A stretch of 64,000 bases of DNA from Theristus sp. LFF4_11 (taxonomy: Eukaryota > Nematoda > Chromadorea > Monhysterida > Xyalidae), in the NCBI GenBank assembly GCA_030248135.1, contig JASANC010000508.1:1-64000 (forward strand). The letters are read 5' to 3'. The translations under genes and the position numbers were made by a program. Numbering within the stretch: position 1 is the stretch's first letter; each line of letters starts with the position of its first letter. Below the pieces are notes generated by a model that did not search any database, had not been told where the DNA came from, and worked only from the letters and a program-made list of their open reading frames with translations. Below are positions 48,329-60,343 of the stretch, piece by piece.

Positions 48329-51300
48329 TCAAACGTCCGCCACCCAGTGTCCGTCGTCAGCAAGCCGATAGACGCGTGGCTCATCGGCAAACAATTGCTG
48401 GCAATCGGGAAAGTCAATCATGAACTTGATCGCTTGTCGTACGTTGTCCGCGAAATCGTCAGGCTCAACCGCCGGTGACGTTGAGAGGTGCTGCAATGAT
48501 GAGCACGCTTTCACACCTGGCACGCTGATTGGCTGCATCATGCGCTTGCACGACCAACCAACTTGCTAGAGTACAGACGCATGCACGTGACACGGAGCAG
48601 TCGCTGCATTGAAAACCAAACGCCAGGTCGAAGCTGACTGGCAGTATCATCATGACCTGGCCAACCAGTGTGCAGCCAATCAGCGCACCAGTGCAAACAA
48701 CACGGCGCTTGAAACCATTATAAACGTTATCCCGTATTTTTACAGAAAACGCAGAAGAGGAGTGTCGCCTCCGTCAGATGTGTTCAGGGAGTGTACCGAC
48801 TGCTCCTTGGGTTTTGACAGGACACGATGCGCCCCTGGCATCCGCATCGTTGCACTTTTATGGAGCTCACCACACAACCTACCGTGTGGACAGCTGGTCT
48901 TCAACCACCATCCCCACTTGTCCGTATCACAACAATGACGAACTGTGCAAGAAGCAAACCTGTCTGATCCAGGCGTCCGTTTGGTGGACGATTGAATCAG
49001 CGTGCGAAATCGGAGCATAGTGAAACGGGCGTATCACGAGACGGTGCGATCGACTGTCGTAAATGTCGAGCAACTGAAAAAAACAAAACTAAAAATGTAG
49101 AGGCACATCACTGATGATGCCGGCCCACATGCCAAAACCAAAAGTGTCATTTTTTCTTCGTTCAACCCGCCTTCCTTGAATCAAATAATATGAAAATGTA
49201 AAAAAAAACAACGCACATCATCGTCGCCACTGAAATGCCGCGCCGAGCGTAGTCCAAGATCAGGACCCTTATCCGGAAAACAAGCGGGAAACACGTCGAA
49301 CTCAGCCTCACCGTTGCCGACAGTGGCGCACAGCCCACAGACCACTGGCCAATGTGAACCTTCCTGCAATGACATATTGAGACCATTGTTGCATTTTGTG
49401 CGGAAATTGGCAACGCTAAATGATCGCAGGGTGAAACTGAAGAGTCAACCGATCAATCCAGACGGGTTGGCGTTTGTGCACTTATGGAATCTACTCTGAC
49501 ACACTGGCGTTATACGTAGCATAGCACTTGGTGACATTCGAATTCTGTGCGCTGATTAGTCGTACGTGACTGTTGTGATGCAGCCAATCAACCTGACACT
49601 GAACTACACAATAACTTCCAACCGGATGGACGGCCTAAGAAATCAGATTTAGCATTGTAGCAGACCTCTTTGACAACATCATTCAGTTCACCGATACACG
49701 CCAACAGCAGTAGAATGTCAACCGAGCAAGCATCGAGTGCAGTCAACAGATCAACAGCCACCTGCGTCGACAACTGTCGCTCGTCCACATAACCGCCGAC
49801 CAAATAGGCGTGTAAACTGAAAAAGGGTCATGTCACAGCTGAAACACGCGTTTTTCGTGCGACTAGCTAATTATTGGATGTGTCCGAATTGTGCATGAGC
49901 TGACGGGTCGCAAAACCACGGTGCAACAGTGCAGCCAATCTCGCACACAAAAAGGCAACCGTCAGTTGTGTAGGACCACGTGCACTTGAATTTGATAAAA
50001 AATCTCCCCGTCTGATCTTCAGATGGGACAGCCTTGACTGAAAAACTGACTTCGTGCGCCCCCCCCCAACGTACCACGACACTTCTGCTTCATTTGCACG
50101 ATCAAACGAACAAACTCGTTCGACGGCCTGTTCTACTTGCAGTGCAGTGTCCGCATTGTCCAGATGCGTCAACAGCACTGAACCTGTGCGCGGGTTCCGT
50201 AATACCATCACCTGAAGTCTGTTACAAGTTCTGAAGATTTCACAGTTCCGAGTAGGGTTGCCAAGCCAACAGAAAGAAACTCCGTTTTTTAGGGAAAAAC
50301 CGGGTTTTCCCGGTTTTCTCCCGAGACATATTTTGTTACCCTGAAAAACTATTTTTTCAGCTTTTTCAAAACTTGCAATGCGACGTTTTTTGCTCTAGTT
50401 TTGCAAGAAATCAATGTTTCGGATGACTGAAATAGACGCACTTGCAGAGATATAGCAAATTTTCTTTTTTTTCATTTTATTCTCTTTCATCTTGACAATG
50501 CGTTTGTATTCCGTTTGTGTATTTGTGTCAGTTTCATCCGTTGTTTGGTTTTTCCAAATTTATGTGTGGAGCCGTTACTATTTGTTTTCGTTTTGAAAAT
50601 CAAAATGAGTTGTGAAATTGTGAAATTGTGAACCGCGTTGTCTCTTTGTTGAATAATAAAATATAAAATTTGACGAGCCATCGTTCTTTTCTGTTCCTGT
50701 CACTTGCGTTGTCGTAACACATTAAGAAAGACTGACAACTTTAAAATATCATTCTAAGTGTTCCTATTGCATTTAATTTTTTGCAATTTCCTGTTTAAAT
50801 TTGCCAACCCCAGTTCCACATCCACCTTTACCTGGCATGTCGTCGCATCTGATGAGCCGACATGCGACACGGTAGCTAAAAAGCAAATTTAAAAAAGCAC
50901 ATTTTATTTGGTCAAACTCGAAATATTGTGAAATACTTTCAATTAAGCCTGAAGAGTCCTGTAGTCTGACAGTCAACTGAAAGGAAATTTGCGTGCGTGC
51001 GCTCACGCGCGGTCCTTTGAATGTCAGCGGATGAGCGGACTTCAATCACCTGACTGGCACTCGTGAAATAGAATGCATTCCTTTTTGTTTGCGCATCTCA
51101 CACACAAAAGTACGCACGCCTAAGATTCTAAAAACACCGCAAAACGATTTAAAAAAACGCAGGTCTCCCGATGTAATTTTTGTGGTGTCCCGCGCAACCA
51201 CTAACGGTCGTCAGCTGAAATCAGTGCCATTTCTCGTTGAGTCACGTAAAGCAGACATTCGTTCGGCGGACCGATGGTTTCGGCCAATTTCGATCGAAAC

Positions 51301-51695
51301 TCGGCAGTGTGGTTCTGAAAACAATCAACTACATTGCTGCTGGAAACGATACACAACTGCGTTAGCTGACGGCTGACACAGTGCATGCGACTGGCATGTT
51401 CGATGCAGCATAACAGACCGTTGCACCGTGGCGGCAATGAATACCAACCGATCAGTGATGTTGTTGCCGTGCTCACATTGTTGGGATGAAGCGAAGCCAA
51501 TCAACATACGAAGCGTTCTAACTGAGCTACTGCATGCTAGGCGAGAAGTAATGACAACGAGCACAAGCCAACCGAGCACACCTTGTATCGCACATTGATC
51601 GTGTGCAGCATGCGCATCACATTCCGCAGATTCACTCGCTCAAACGGCTGCTTTGCGTCGCCTTTGAATTCTTTCGATGAGATTAATAAGGGCAT
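48329..51695 (-). CDS. NTAN1: protein N-terminal asparagine amidohydrolase
   Basis: NTAN1 deamidates N-terminal Asn to Asp, feeding the Arg/N-degron pathway. Eight exons in exact phase: 51695-51582, 51314-51206, 50875-50832, 50211-50075, 49816-49666, 49363-49217, 49073-48960, 48490-48329. They give 325 residues (human, as recalled, 310). Landmarks align along the whole family: MPLL at the N-terminus, LLYVTQREMAL, GSSDATTC (the catalytic cysteine region), VLRNPRTG with THLDNAD, AYLVGGYVDERQLS, a LLDIYDSRSHRLVIRPF strand, and LSTSPAVEPDDF near the C-terminus. Introns are 70 to 620 bp. A partial copy of exon 1 lies at 62226-62339 on the plus strand. Confidence 0.93.
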
Positions 51696-51935
51696 CGTTG
51701 TTCTTCAGATCCGGTTCTGGCTTAGCTGCTCTGGAATTTGGAATGCTGAAGACACAGTGGAACCTCTGAAACCTCATAACCATTCAACCCTCAAGTGTCA
51801 TGTCGCTTGGAAAACAAGCGCAGTTGAGAAATAACAACAATAAGACTGATGATGCTCATCGGCCGAATACTTTCGGAACGTTGAACTTTCCAAGAAAAAC
51901 CACCATAAAAACGACGAAGAAACCAAACGTTTTAT

Positions 51936-52097
51936 TCATGCAAAAGACCATGCCTTGCTTTGTTTACAAGCAAAAACTTTACCACATATTTCTAGCATCC
52001 ACACACGGAACGGCACATATGAGTAAAACGCAACGAAACGCATCAAGTATTCTTGTTGTTCCACTAAGCTTCGAGAATAAAACCGGCTGGGCTTCAT
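51936..52097 (-). CDS. 53-residue small protein (unrecognised)
   Basis: ATG 52097 opens a 53-codon frame (MKPSRFYSRSLVEQQEYLMR at the start, then a mildly hydrophobic FVAFYSYVPFRVW stretch). It sits between MAX and NTAN1 in the same orientation. GCTGCTGTGTTAG|AAC precedes the ATG, which would give a 3-nt leader if that AG is a splice or trans-splice acceptor. The stop TGA shares its last base with an AATAAA. A degraded plus-strand copy at about 61800-61960 keeps much of the frame, but its start region and end differ. It loosely recalls tiny mitochondrial outer-membrane proteins such as Tom5 (short N-terminus, one helix, a P-F near its end), but this is only a guess. Confidence 0.5.
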   Translation of the reverse strand: MKPSRFYSRSLVEQQEYLMRFVAFYSYVPFRVWMLEICGKVFACKQSKAWSFA

Positions 52098-52586
52098 GTT
52101 CTAACACAGCAGCACCACAGCACCAAACATGTACACAAGAGAGCTAATAATAAACCAATCAATAAATAAAACCCATCCATGAACATGGTCTAGTGAAGCA
52201 AAACAAAAACACAGTTTTTTTGGCGTTGCTCTGTTAACCTCCAGTTTTGCATTTGACCGAATAACATTTGACTGAGTAACACATTTGAACATTTGAGTAA
52301 CACACTGATTGGCCGCCTTTGCAGTCTGTTTCAACATAATTCAGCAATTAGGCTGCTGCTGATTGGTTCAATCTGTTCAGCACAGCACTGATTGGTCGCA
52401 AGAAGATACAAAAAAACTGTGATTCGCTACATCATGTTTGGTGTGGTTGATTTCAAAATCACCTATCAGCTAAACACCACTTGCCTCTCGAACTTGTACA
52501 CAATTCCAAAGTTCACGATCTGCAATTACTTTAGAAGAAGACACAAAAAGTGCCATAAGAAAAACAACAGTTGAAGAGCCCAATCG

Positions 52587-53949
52587 TCAATTTGCACTTG
52601 TTACACTATTGTTCGCCAGTTGATTATTTTCAAAATCAATCCCTGAATTTCTATTTTTCGTCAGTTCAGTGTCTGCTGCGAGGCTGTTCCTCACGGAATC
52701 GGCAGCAAAGTTCGTGGAGTTGATTTGCTCAGTATCGGAACCGGAAATACGCACTGTGGACTTTTGTGTCACATCTGGTGTTGACGTTGCTGGTGTATTT
52801 TCTCTTCTTAATGTTGTAGTAGCAGCAGTCGTAGTTGTTGTGAACATTCCCTCGCTAGCATTTGTGCTACTGGCACGCGCAGCCTCCAGCGCACTGACTG
52901 TATCAAACGGAAAAATGCTGTTTGACATGAAAAAACGAGTTCGTTTTGACGAAAATTCTAGTGGCTCACGTCTTCCAAAATGTCGCGATGACACGCTTGT
53001 TTGATTGTGACTGTCGATGTTGCAATTGAAAAATGGGCACGGTCTTCAGACCAGATTTTGATCAATTAAGTTCAACGAATCCAGAAAACGACAGACACCC
53101 TGGTGCGAACACGCACTCTGCAGCTGCAGCTGTTTGTTCTGTTGCTCCGTTTGCTCGATGTCCAGTCGTTGACGGGCGATCTTGTTGCGAACGCTCAAGA
53201 TGTGCTCAGCGGCACGTTTCAGAATCATCGAACGCGAGGCCTGAATGGTCGAAACGAAAGCAACAGTACAGGCTGTCCGTTTTGGTATCACGTCATCCAA
53301 GCCGAAATAATGCCAGTTTTTTTATAAAAATATTTTTCAAACTTCAGCATCCTAGCAGCCAGAGTTAAGGACGATTTTTTGTGAACTAATGAAATGAGTC
53401 AAGGAGCTGTGGAAACGTGTGCGCTCGCTCACCCTGCTGTCCAAGTCGGGCGCACTCAGCACGTTGCGCAGCCCGTCAAAGCTGTCCTTGATGTGGTCTC
53501 TTCGTTTTCGCTCCAACGCATTGTGATGCTCGCGACGGTGCTGAGAAAACAGTCAGAAACGCATTCAGTCTGGAAAATGTGTTCCTCCAAAGACACCTTC
53601 ACGAGAAAAGCTGCGTTATTTGTTGATTTCATGTTAGAACGTGACATTCCAACCATAAGACTCCCAATCCCACTAACGCAGGAACGGATTTTTTCGACTA
53701 AGTTTATAATCGGGTCATTTCAATATTTCAATGTTAGAGCTATACAATACTGTATGTCAATGATTTTATTTTTGAACAAGACATCAAACCGTTGAGCCTT
53801 CCAACGACTGTCCATGGCTGGCGCTGCTGCAACTCTCCTCCTGCGATTGGAAAATTTGATCAAATATTTGCCAGTGTGAACAAGTAAATTCTTAAAAAGC
53901 AGAAATATTTCAAAAACAACAAACTCACATCAGTTTCATTGTCGCTCAT
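52587..53949 (-). CDS. MAX: MAX bHLH-leucine zipper transcription factor
   Basis: MAX dimerises with MYC/MXD-type partners and binds E-box CACGTG in the nucleus. Five exons in exact phase: 53949-53929 (MSDNETD), 53840-53790 (acidic, Ser-rich), 53540-53433 (basic region and helix 1), 53240-53117 (helix 2 and zipper), 52897-52587 (end of zipper and tail). Total 204 residues. The basic region EHHNALERKRRDHIKDSF is essentially identical to vertebrate MAX, including the H-E-R DNA-contact residues. The zipper continues across the last junction (QLQLQ then ISALEAAR) with the same spacing as vertebrate MAX. The tail is Ser/Thr/Asn-rich and unlike the vertebrate one. Start chosen because MSDN matches the family N-terminus. 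Confidence 0.95.
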
Positions 53950-54164
53950 CTCTTTTAACAGAATATTCGTGCTTATTTGAAACCTTGGCAAAGTTTTCTT
54001 CAAGTGATCGATCCAACTGGTAAATATCACATGATACATAAAATCACTACCCAAGTACAAATCCAACTGGATGATGAGTCGCAAGTTGCAAGTACACCAT
54101 AAAATGGTCGGCAAATAAAGTAGCCGCGAATCAGATAGCGCCAAACGAACAGCTTTGTGCATCG

Positions 54165-54170
54165 TTTATT
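54165..54170 (-). terminator. candidate poly(A) signal of GPATCH3
   Basis: AATAAA on the minus strand, about 150 bp after the GPATCH3 stop codon and about 215 bp upstream of the MAX start codon. Confidence 0.4.
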
Positions 54171-54320
54171 TACAATTCTTGAATTTCACAGAGCACCAGG
54201 AATTCATCTCTCAGCAATATAAGGTGGGGATTATGGTAGAAATCATCGTAAAGATAAATCACAGCTGACGCCTTCCCAAGCGAGCAATCTTCATGGTCAA
54301 ATCCAATCATACACCAACGA

Positions 54321-57300
54321 TCACCGATGCTTCAGCGAGCTCGGCTCGGCGCGTCTCATTGCGCTGTCCAGCGCTGGGTCGACCAGTTGAGGGTCGTCGT
54401 AAACGGTCGTGATCAGCGGGCGTTGCGTTGCTTTTCTCCGCGCCACGTTCGTCCGCTGCAGCCGTTCACCGCGGTAGCCGAAACCGACGCGATCTCTGCT
54501 GCCCTGTGCGCTCGCCTCTAGGTCGACTGCGGCCGGCAGTGCGCGGCCTTGATTCTCAGGGCGACCCACGCCACAGCCTTCTGTCCAGCCTTGCCGTTCA
54601 AGCACCTTGGAAATGAATAAAAACGAATGAAAGTGTCCATAGTGTTTTTCGAAAAAAAGGATTGTCAAATTTTCTGGCGCGCCTGATACCGCAGGTTTGT
54701 TTTGCCAGTATTTTTGTTATTTTCAACTTGCTTCTCAACTCATAAAAAGTGCACTGTCTTACTGACAACCACCAAAAGACCAACCTTGCGTCCAATGCCC
54801 TTGGTGTGTCGTTCAAATTCGCCAATTCGACCGCTCTCCTCGTTCGAATACCGTCGGCGTCGCCGTTTGAAGGAGGCCGACCCTTCAAACGGACCGGACG
54901 ACTCGCGTTTACGGAACACACTGCCATCAATTGCGCCGCTTGCTAGCTGGTCGTTTCTGGAATGGTAACACGAAAAGATGATAAAAAAACGATGCGCTGA
55001 TAAACTGAACTGCAAAAGTTCCAAACGGAAGCTTGTGCTCTTCCGTTCAATGTCACGCCGTCACAACCATGTACACACTGGCCTGTTTGCTTGCGCCTGT
55101 GCACCTCAGACTGAAGTGTTATGAGACTTCAGGTTACTTTCATGGACAATGGTTTTTATCACGATTTGATGAGGAGATTTTGGCTACAGTTTTTGCGATT
55201 TGAGCGAATCGATCATTTGGACAATGGGCCAGCCCATCGAGTCTGAACTAAAGCACGTGCAAAGACGACGAGCGCACGTTCGCATGCGATGCATTTGGCG
55301 TGCGTCCATGTCGCCGCGGTCGTCTCCGCCATAATAGACGCTCATGTCAACGTCCCAGTCGTCGTGCCACTTGTCCATCTCATCCGGCCCTTCGTTCTCG
55401 TGTTGCCAGAAAAAAGCGTCCGTGTAGAACACCAGGCCTGGTCCGCCTTTCTCCCAGACGATCTGCACGAGAAAAAAAACCATTTGGGGAATATGATCAC
55501 CCAAATAGTCTAGTCGAAAAACGAAACTAGGTTTGTTCTGCAATAAGCGACCGCAACACGACTTCCATTCAGAATGATCAAGAATGAATGAATGAATGAA
55601 TAAAACACTCAACAGTTTGTGATCAAGAATGAGCATTACGGAAAGATAATTTGGTAGTCAACGAAAAAAAAGCGGAAAACCGCGTTGGCGCACCTCCATT
55701 GGCTCTTCATAGAGTCTCTCCTCGTTCCTGGCTTGTTTGCCGACGTCGTCATACATCGCCTCATGTCGCTCCCACTCCTCGCAGTTCAAATCCGCATCCT
55801 CGCCATCTGAAAGTTTCAAGTACAACTAAAACTCCTAGTTTGAATCCTAAAATCTAAACAACAACAACCAACCAACCAACCAACCAATCAGCCAGTTGTA
55901 TATGTTATACAGATGTACTGTAATGGTTTCCACAGTCAAACAATATGCTCGCTTCTCTGACACCACGCAAAAAAACCAAACAGAATGGCTATGGAAACAA
56001 CATCCATGCACGCAAAAAATGGTTTTCCGAGTAAAAACAATAGCAAACCTGAAAGCGAGTCTGGATCGGGAGGATTGGCGTTCAGCACGCGTTGCTCGAT
56101 ATTGTCGTCGTCGTTTTTGTCGACTTCAGAATCGTGCACTAAAAATTGAGTTTTCATATTGACGCAAAGCTAAACTGCCGCTGTGGAATTTTTCCGACAA
56201 CTTTGCATCAACAGATGCAAAACAGTGTACAGAAAAAAAACGTTGCTACGGCAGGAGTGAAAGCACCAGGCTTTTCAAGCAGACAAAATTCACCACTTCA
56301 ATCATGTCAAAACCAGAATGATAATTCCAGTACCCGGCTGAATGGTGTCCGTGTAGACATGCGGCAACTTCGCCCAGGGTCGTTTGCGAGCTCGAGCGAG
56401 CGCTCGGAAGTCGAGGCCAAGTTTATCGACGACTTTTGGCGGCAAGCGGCAAGTGTTAATCAAGTCCAAAAAATACGCCGTCGGAGTGCCGACGTTGCCT
56501 TGAGGCATCAGGCGCGGTGGACGCAGTTCAGGCATGCAGCTGAGATCGGCTGTGCTCAGTGGGCGCGTTCCGGACCGCTTCACTTGATCGATTTCAGGGT
56601 CAGGGTCCTGAAGAGAAAATGAAACATTGGTGGGCTGGGCTGCGCGTTCCGGTTAGTTGTGTAGCTGCCGTTAAAGTCAAGCTTCGAATACACTTAGGTA
56701 GGTCTGCATTCTTCTCTGATTTGACAAGGACAAAAGCTTAAGCATGCCGATTGACCTTGTGTGGAAGATAAACCAGTTTTTGCGGCCATCAGGGCAAGGA
56801 AAACGGATTGTTCAGGATAAAGAACGCCCCTGTTCCTCTGGTGACCATGAAAGTTTCCACACTAAGGCAAGTCTCTCAGTCGACTAAAGTCAGTTTTTCA
56901 ATCAAGTCAATCCAGCGACCGACTTTCAAGTCGCACGTAACGATTGAAGATACGCAACGACGACAACACCATAATTACACCAAAACGTCACACACCGAAG
57001 TTGATGCAATCTCCGGTTGGTCAGGCAGACGTGTCGTCAAACAAACGTTGATTCGCCGAATAAAACACCGAGCAGCGAGTGATTTTCCGCTTGAATCCGT
57101 CCATCGTTGTGCGTTGTAGTCGGCGATCACACGCAGCGCGTCATCGTTCGTACGAACCTTGACGACACAACAACGACTGCGTCGCGGACGACGTGGGTCT
57201 TTGGCTTTCTCTGCGATCGTTTTCGCATCTAAACACACGAACACGAGAGAATTACATTTAGCAGTTTTTTGGGCACTACTTACAGACTGTAAGAATGACA

Positions 57301-57634
57301 TTCACTTCTAAATCTAATATAACACTTTTTTATAACTTTCGTGTTTCGACAGCAAACAAACTATACCGTTATCACAGTGACTTTCAGGTGGTACGGCAGC
57401 CACCGTCGCCGCATCTCCAGAATCGTTATTCATAGCTCTTTGCTGTTTTCGTTCGGGGCGGTGCACAAAATGAAAACACGCGAAGCGACCAGCTTCGACG
57501 CAATCGACAAAAAATCGCCGCAGGTCTTTCGAGTGGAATTGTTTTGGGATGTTGTTGACGATCAAAAACTCGCCATCGACGTCGTTTGCGTAGTTTGTTG
57601 AAGTACTCAGATTTGGTGAGCGAACGGTTTGCAT
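54321..57634 (-). CDS. GPATCH3: G-patch domain-containing protein 3
   Basis: GPATCH3 is a nuclear/cytoplasmic RNA-associated protein with a C-terminal G-patch, a motif that typically activates DEAH helicases. Eight exons in exact phase: 57634-57337, 57228-57047, 56607-56334, 56138-56049, 55806-55694, 55462-55278, 54956-54785, 54605-54321, giving 532 residues (human, as recalled, 525). Family landmarks in order: HFVHRPERK, RCCVVKVR, ARCFIRRI, PELRPPRLMPQGNVGTP, CRLPPKV, EEWERHEAMYDDV, VWEKGGPGLVFYTDAFFW, DDWDVDMSVYY, FERHTKGIGRK, then the G-patch beginning LERQGWTEGCGVG and ending GFGYRGERL. One short extra exon between exons 2 and 3 is possible (the human protein has a few more residues there). 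The first one and a half exons are duplicated at 60777-61258. Confidence 0.93.
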
Positions 57635-57759
57635 TTCCGCTTTGTCCGGTCGTGGCTTTCTTCCAGTTCGGAAATTGAGATCGGCAAAAAAGGCTGAGCA
57701 GTGGGTAAATTTTCAAAACTTTTTTCAAAAAATCTTTTTTTAAAAATCGATGTGGATGT

Positions 57760-58056
57760 TTGTGGCAGAAATTTTTGACAATTTCCACTTTCAGGTCAAC
57801 GATCGACGAACAAAATCCAGATATCGACAGAAGGTTCTGCAGTTGGTTTCATGAGCTCGTTAATGGACTAAGAAGCAGTAAATCACCTTCTTGCATCAAA
57901 TGTGAAGAAAACTGCTTGTCAAATCTTGATTGTTGTCGATTTGTCGTCTCGAAGAAGCACGGCGTTGTCCATCAACAACAACGTGAACTATTTGGATTTG
58001 TTTCGACCACTGAAAATTCAGATAAATATTGTGAAAAAATTCGGTTAAAAATCTAG
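57760..58056 (+). CDS. possible cysteine-containing ORF, 98 residues
   Basis: From ATG 57760 the frame encodes a protein-like sequence with a cysteine cluster (FCSW, SCIKCEENCLSN, DCCRF) and ends 25 bp before the repeat at 58081. A CTTTCAG at about 57789-57795 could be a splice acceptor, making this the terminal exon of an unknown gene or a gene fragment. It lies head to head with GPATCH3, leaving only 125 bp between starts. Base composition is AT-rich compared with the clear genes. No family recognised. Confidence 0.25.
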   Translation: MWQKFLTISTFRSTIDEQNPDIDRRFCSWFHELVNGLRSSKSPSCIKCEENCLSNLDCCRFVVSKKHGVVHQQQRELFGFVSTTENSDKYCEKIRLKI

Positions 58057-58080
58057 CACAAATTTTGTGTCAATATTCGG

Positions 58081-58771
58081 GATTCTGTATAAAAACACCG
58101 CAGAGGTGAAAACACCACTGCGGTGAAAACACCGCACCGATGAAAACGCGCTCTGTATGAAAACACCGCACGGTGTGATTTATGGAACGGGTTGGGTCGG
58201 CATGAATATGGGGTGTGGTACCAACAGATTTTATGCCGTTAATAAGTTTTTTTGTTTTTCGTAGTTATCTTGTGATGTTTGCTGATTTACGAACGACGAC
58301 AAATATTCGATATTGGACGAAACAACTGTGATAAAGCAGATAAATTAAATAACAATCAGCGCAACAAATGCGGTGTTCCGGAATTTTCAGCAAACCCATG
58401 GATGTTAACTTTACTTGAGCAATCATGGTGCTGAAAATACCGGCACCCAGCATTTTCATGCCAACGACAACGTGAGATTCACTAGCTGTCTTTTTTCGAA
58501 TTCTGATTCGGCGACAACCAATTAGCGCATTTATAATTGAACACGTTTTTGACGCTAAACGTGCCGCAGTTGATTGGTCGAAAGAAAGATTTCGCAAAGG
58601 CAGGTGTTCGTTTGCATGTGCGGTTTGTTTGTTTGTTTTTAATTTAAAATTTTAACTTTTTTGGTGCCGTCCAAATGACTTATAAAAAACTGACAACACC
58701 CGTTTTTACGTTTAATGGTTGAAATTTTCAAATCGACCTGGCCAGCGATTCCGTTGGTCAAATCGGCTGAT
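58081..58771 (+). repeat. 691-bp repeat, copy 1
   Basis: Its counterpart at 62620-63310 has the same length and appears almost identical. It begins with short copies of GAAAACACCGC (58090-58175) and ends with a truncated piece of the 376-bp repeat (58721-58771). Both copies share the same 110-residue minus-strand frame, which I do not regard as a gene. Confidence 0.9.
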
Positions 58772-59399
58772 TGAGTGCTTTACTCATTGATTTGTGCTTT
58801 ATAACTTATTGAGTTTTTGTGTTTATTTATATTTATTCAGTGCTTCAGTGCTTTAGCGATTCAGTATTCATACTGAAATGCAGTCAATCAGCGTCTCTAT
58901 TGTACCATGATCCATTCCACATTATGCGTCTTTCGGTGTTTGACATTTGCCATCATTTCATTCTGACTTGCCATAAGCTATCTAACGCTCAACCTACTTA
59001 GCAAAGCGATGCATTGAGTTGTTTATAAGATTTATTGGTTTGCTAATTGAATACGTTGGCCTACTGCCGTTTCCTATTGTTTCTGTTTCTATTGTACATT
59101 GCACATTGTGCTCACACGCCAAAATGCCATTTTGAAGAAAATTGAGTATCGAGCATGAGAATGTCGGCTGTTTGACGGCTTGTCGTGTGAGTACAACAAA
59201 AATCTATATTTGTACAAAATAAAATATCATGTAAAAAATGCGAGCTGCTACCAATTCCATTGAAAACAAAGAGTATCGCAAAAAACTAGCGCAGGCGCGG
59301 ATCTAATAGTCTTGCAGCGCTATCCGTGAGTAAAAAAGCGTGCCTACGGGAGGGAAAATCCAGAATTTTTTACGCTAGCCGCCACATAATGCGTGCCTG

Positions 59400-59450
59400 G
59401 TCTAGCTCGGACGCTCTACCAATTTTGGGCCAAAAGAGCAGGGTTGTCAG
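59400..59450 (-). repeat. tRNA-like fragment
   Basis: Minus strand reads TGGCCCAAAATTGGTAGAGCG, a close match to the D-arm and A-box of a tRNA (TRGC..AATTGGTAGAGCG). No B-box follows, so it is at most a degraded tRNA-derived element. Confidence 0.3.
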
Positions 59451-59610
59451 TTCCTGCTCTCATCACAGACGGGCAAGTGGGACAACGCAAAAATACCCGC
59501 CTGTGGAACAAGACAAACCAAACTGCGATGAGGGAAACAAAACCCCCCATCACAGTTTAAAAAAACACCCGGTTCCGGGTCATCACTTCCGGTTCCAGCC
59601 GAATGTTTAC

Positions 59611-60276
59611 CGTGCGTCGCGCGCCCCTCCCGAGTGGTCCCTCCTCAATGTTCTCCTTGTTGTTGTCGCCCTCCTTCTCCTCATCATCATCCTGTAAGAA
59701 TCGAAAAAACAGTTGCGTTCAGTTTAACATATAACAAAAAAACCACCCGTAATAGAAATTGTTGTTTCATGATAAGGCTCTAATTCGTCGACACAGTAAA
59801 ACCGAACAATAACAATAAAAAACACGGAAACGCAACAATAGCAAAAAACCGAAAACTTAAACTTCCAGCGAACATTTGTGACGAGCACAGTATCACTGAC
59901 AAGCAGCGCCACTTTTTTTGCCGGCGTCATCTGATGCGGCGTCGGGACGTCGGCGAAGCCCATGTGAATGATGAACGTCATGCCTGCGTCGGGGTTTAAG
60001 AATGCTCATTTGATGAATGAAAGATCGGCGTGTAACAACTCTCGACGAGCTGATCATTGATGGTGCCGAGGTATTTTTTGTCCGTGAGCGCGCGTTCCGC
60101 CTTTTCGGCGAGCTTTTCGTGTTTGAACATTGGAACACACAAGAAGAAAACAAAAATTGTGGAAATGAACGAAAACACACCTGCACAGAGCGCGACCGCG
60201 TGTACACGGCATCTTCCTTGCTCTGACTGAACGCAAAGAACAACGCATCAACGCTCGACAATTCGCTTGAAGACGA
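59611..60276 (-). CDS. unrecognised protein, partial gene model
   Basis: Four short exons join in phase: 60276-60181, 60112-60040, 59983-59901, 59691-59611. They read SSELSSVDALFFAFSQSKED, then a KAERALTDKKYLGTINDQLVE helix, MTFIIHMGFADVPTPHQM, and an acidic Asp/Glu/Lys-rich exon ending GARRT. The acceptor of the second exon is weak (few pyrimidines). Both ends are open: no start or stop is assigned, and more exons must exist. I could not place it in a family. Its upstream side is the repeat block starting at 60344, so the gene may be truncated by the rearrangement. Confidence 0.4.
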
Positions 60277-60343
60277 CTGCAAAATTTCGACAAAAAAGAT
60301 CAGAGCAGCGTTTTCAAAAGTTAGGATGCTGTGCTGATGCGAC

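Larger units (their letters stand above)
57635..59610. other. intergenic repeat-bearing region upstream of GPATCH3
   Basis: Contains a possible 98-residue plus-strand frame (57760-58056), the repeat unit at 58081-58771, an AT-rich stretch, and a tRNA-like fragment near 59400-59450. Further 3' exons of the unrecognised minus-strand gene starting at 60276 may be here, but I could not identify them. Confidence 0.45.

Noticed and set aside
58265..58597. 110-residue minus-strand frame preserved in both copies of the 691-bp repeat
   Set aside because: Preservation follows from the near identity of the two recent copies. Composition is not gene-like, and it contains the ATTGG-type palindrome.
59326..59697. 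123-residue plus-strand frame with a hydrophobic C-terminus resembling a tail anchor
   Set aside because: The hydrophobic end is the antisense of an acidic exon (59691-59611) and the middle overlaps a tRNA-like fragment.
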